Shown: positions 62,295 through 64,000 of the stretch, piece by piece
Layout of the letters: every line of letters begins with the position of its first letter
Position numbering within the stretch: the first letter of the stretch is position 1
NCBI GenBank assembly: GCA_038881895.1
Contig: JAVZOV010000001.1
Span: 310,001-374,000 of the forward strand
DNA length: 64,000 nucleotides
Source: Thermoprotei archaeon
GTDB taxonomy: Archaea > Thermoproteota > Thermoprotei > Gearchaeales > WAQG01
Reading direction: 5' to 3'
Notes under the pieces: generated by a model
The model's database searches: none
Told to the model about the DNA's origin: nothing
The model's input: only the letters and a program-made list of their open reading frames with translations
Program-made: the position numbers and the translations under genes

Positions 62295-63212
62295 ATGCTT
62301 ACTAGTGATGTGCAAAATAGTATACCTGATGTTACGATAAAAATTGACCGTGTTGGTGTAAAACGTGTTAGACGAATAGTATCTGTTAATACTCCTAAGG
62401 GTTTAATGAACTTTAATTGTGAACTTGAGGCTTACATAGATTTACCCGCAATGCAACGGGGTGTTCATATGTCAAGAAACATTGAAGCATTCATAGAAGC
62501 TATAGATGAGGCAAGAAACAACGGTGCATCATGTTTAGAAGAAATGGTTGAAAAAAGTGGTAAAAAATTGCTTGAGAAACACTCATATGCATCGCGAGCT
62601 GAGGTCATAGTTAATACATCATTCTTTTATGACGAGAATTTCTTAGGTATGAATACTCAGGAGGTTGCTGAAGTAAAAATAAAATCAAGTGTTGATCGTA
62701 ATAATCACAAAACTAGGTGCGTTTCTGTAACTCTTGAGGGTATGACTGCATGTCCGTGCGCCCAAGCAACGTATAGTGAAATAGAGAAAACTGAAATAAC
62801 ACAGACACCTACACATACGCAAAGAGCACGATTAACGATCTCAGTAACAAATACGTTAAACGATAATGAAGATAAGATAGCTAGAATTGAGTGGCTTATA
62901 GATACTGCCCGCAACTCATTCTCTTCCCCAGTGGTTAGTCTTCTTAAAAGAATTGATGAGTATAAGTTAATAAAAAATGCAATACATAGGCCTAGATTTG
63001 CCGAAGATGCTGCTAGGTTTGCATTAATTAATATAGCGAAGAAACTCTACGAGGAGGGATTTCCGCTAAACACAGTAGTTCGTGTAGAACTCGAGAGCTT
63101 TGAGAGCATACATCCGCACAACGTATACGCGTTTAAAGAGGCAAGCCTTAAAGAGTTGATAGAGGAAAATAATTATAAAAACCACGTAAATTGTACAACC
63201 AACAATTCATAA
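62295..63212 (+). CDS. mptA: GTP cyclohydrolase MptA (type IB/IV)
   Basis: About 305 residues, starting MLTSDVQNSIPDVTIKIDRVGVKRVRRIVSV (ATG 62295; GTG 62283 is also in frame). Family features are FNCELEAYIDLPAMQRGVHMSRNIEAF, the catalytic-metal Cys in GMTACPCAQATYSE and SFESIHPHNVYAFKEA with its His. MptA makes 7,8-dihydroneopterin 2',3'-cyclic phosphate from GTP, the first step toward methanopterin-type carriers. It converges with, and overlaps by 6 bases, the beta-RFAP synthase gene of the same pathway. Confidence 0.94.
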   Translation: MLTSDVQNSIPDVTIKIDRVGVKRVRRIVSVNTPKGLMNFNCELEAYIDLPAMQRGVHMSRNIEAFIEAIDEARNNGASCLEEMVEKSGKKLLEKHSYASRAEVIVNTSFFYDENFLGMNTQEVAEVKIKSSVDRNNHKTRCVSVTLEGMTACPCAQATYSEIEKTEITQTPTHTQRARLTISVTNTLNDNEDKIARIEWLIDTARNSFSSPVVSLLKRIDEYKLIKNAIHRPRFAEDAARFALINIAKKLYEEGFPLNTVVRVELESFESIHPHNVYAFKEASLKELIEENNYKNHVNCTTNNS

Positions 63213-64000
63213 TTTTTGAATGTATAATCGATTGGGAATACTTTTAATCTTAGCTCCATGGTTTCTTGGCCTAGTGATCATTATCTTTGCATTAATATCC
63301 TTCTTCTCAAGTCTATGCTTAAGTTTGTTTAGTATCCTTTTAGCTAATTGATCATTATCAATAATACCATAAGCTGTTGGTCCCCAACTGCTTTGTCCTG
63401 CACCATAAGCTCCTAGTGATATAAGCGTCTTTACAATGAATTCCGTTTCTTCACAACAAAATATGCCTCCCTGAATTGGTTTAAAGTATTCACCCACCAT
63501 GAATTGTATTTTGGTTAAAAACTTGCCAAAAAGTTTTGGATTATTCCACAATATTGCAGGAATTAAGCCTGTCAAGATGAGTCTAGAGATTTCTGATGAA
63601 ATTGATGGCGGCATTGGTCTTGGGTTCATCATGATTATACGCTCATTATCTTCACTAAATCCTTTTTTATGAAGAGGTGTGGCTAATATGAATCGCCAGC
63701 TAGTTGGTATTTTTATTCTAGAGATGACCTTTGGTATATCATTACTACCGGTTACAGGTGGTATAATTTTATTCTCAGACAAGAATCGACCACTATCTAT
63801 TATGAATCCACCGTCTTCAAATGATGCAATGCCTATACCAGATGCAAATCCTAATCCCACTAGACCCGCTAAATCCCTAACACTCATTCTCAGATTATAA
63901 AGTCTAGAGGCTGATACTCCTAATGCCAGTTTAAGTTGTGTTGTTGAACCGAACCCTACATGAGATGGAATCTCATCAAACACTCTTATTTTAAGTCCTC
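63207..64000 (-). CDS. Beta-ribofuranosylaminobenzene 5'-phosphate synthase (5' end outside window)
   Basis: The last 264 residues of a GHMP-kinase-fold protein. The frame stays open to base 64000 (DLKIRVFDEIPSHVGFGSTTQL), so the start lies beyond the window. IPSHVGFGSTTQLKLALG is the glycine-rich loop equivalent to the GHMP PxxxGLGSSA motif. Further motifs are GSRFLSENK-like GFIIDSGRFL, PVTGSNDIPKVISRIKIP and SWGPTAYGIIDN. This enzyme condenses PRPP with 4-aminobenzoate (or its hydroxyphenyl analogue) in tetrahydromethanopterin synthesis. With mptA, it shows the organism makes this C1 carrier. Confidence 0.9.
   Translation of the reverse strand, partial: GLKIRVFDEIPSHVGFGSTTQLKLALGVSASRLYNLRMSVRDLAGLVGLGFASGIGIASFEDGGFIIDSGRFLSENKIIPPVTGSNDIPKVISRIKIPTSWRFILATPLHKKGFSEDNERIIMMNPRPMPPSISSEISRLILTGLIPAILWNNPKLFGKFLTKIQFMVGEYFKPIQGGIFCCEETEFIVKTLISLGAYGAGQSSWGPTAYGIIDNDQLAKRILNKLKHRLEKKDINAKIMITRPRNHGAKIKSIPNRLYIQKL

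Noticed and set aside
1-64000. CRISPR array
   Set aside because: No run of regularly spaced direct repeats was seen; the short repeats present are transposon ends or S-layer stalk repeats.

Overview
This 64 kb window looks like chromosomal DNA of a low-GC, probably thermophilic archaeon of the Thermoproteota/TACK type. Pointers are the promoters (TATA boxes about 25 bases before starts, leaderless or GAGGTG-led genes), deoxyhypusine synthase, an S-layer protein with a coiled-coil stalk and C-terminal anchor, AMMECR1-associated radical SAM enzyme, TrmB and Lrp regulators, and two enzymes of the methanopterin-type pterin pathway (MptA and beta-RFAP synthase). I cannot place it more precisely from sequence alone.

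Layout. 1-3.8 kb: 3' part of pyruvate phosphate dikinase, a PfpI/DJ-1 protein, the radical SAM enzyme and a DapA-family aldolase. 5.4-10.2 kb: a copper island with a PadR-TRASH regulator, CopA with its HMA chaperone, and a 58-residue YHS protein, plus an AAA ATPase. The copA operon and the YHS gene share a 25-bp palindromic operator just after their TATA boxes. 12-19.3 kb: Lrp, zinc-ribbon and CBS proteins, an ABC exporter, small regulators and an MDR oxidoreductase. 19.8-23 kb: two glycogen-synthase-like glycosyltransferases. 23.1-26 kb: a lipoylation operon (free lipoyl domain, LipA, LplA) and an HpcH aldolase. 26.3-31 kb: a five-gene tetrapyrrole operon hemB-hemL-hemC-cobA-hemD with overlapping genes. 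31-33.8 kb: moeA-mobB-mobA for molybdenum/tungsten cofactor. 33.8-36.3 kb: a glycosyltransferase cut off by an IS607 element, then tRNA-Gln(CTG). 36.4-39 kb: EamA transporter, threonine dehydratase and a RAM-only Lrp relative. 41.3-45.5 kb: S-layer gene and a second secreted anchored protein. 45.6-57.8 kb: thiI, GNAT, PfkB kinase, ndk, endonuclease III family, dys, uppS, Lhr-type helicase, SpoIIM/RDD membrane pair and an Mrp ATPase. 57.9-64 kb: a cell-surface sugar cluster (Gfo/Idh, TrmB, DUF354, GlcNAc-1-P transferase type) and pterin genes mptA and beta-RFAP synthase.

Mobile DNA is the main accessory feature. There are four IS607-type elements with the same right end. Only one carries a full serine resolvase; the other three encode a resolvase cut to its MerR-like HTH, overlapping an intact TnpB. 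One of these sits inside the resolvase gene of an older, decayed IS607 element. There are also three short (about 275-285 bp) gene-free elements with IS200/IS605-like ends and structured interiors resembling omega RNA, in two families, together with remnants. One supplies the stop codon of deoxyhypusine synthase.

A second unusual signal is compositional: the + strand swings between G/T-rich and A/C-rich over a few kb, mostly in step with transcription units (G/T-rich coding strand at operon starts, A/C-rich at ends). It peaks at about 10% G+T in the 300 bases before the S-layer gene.
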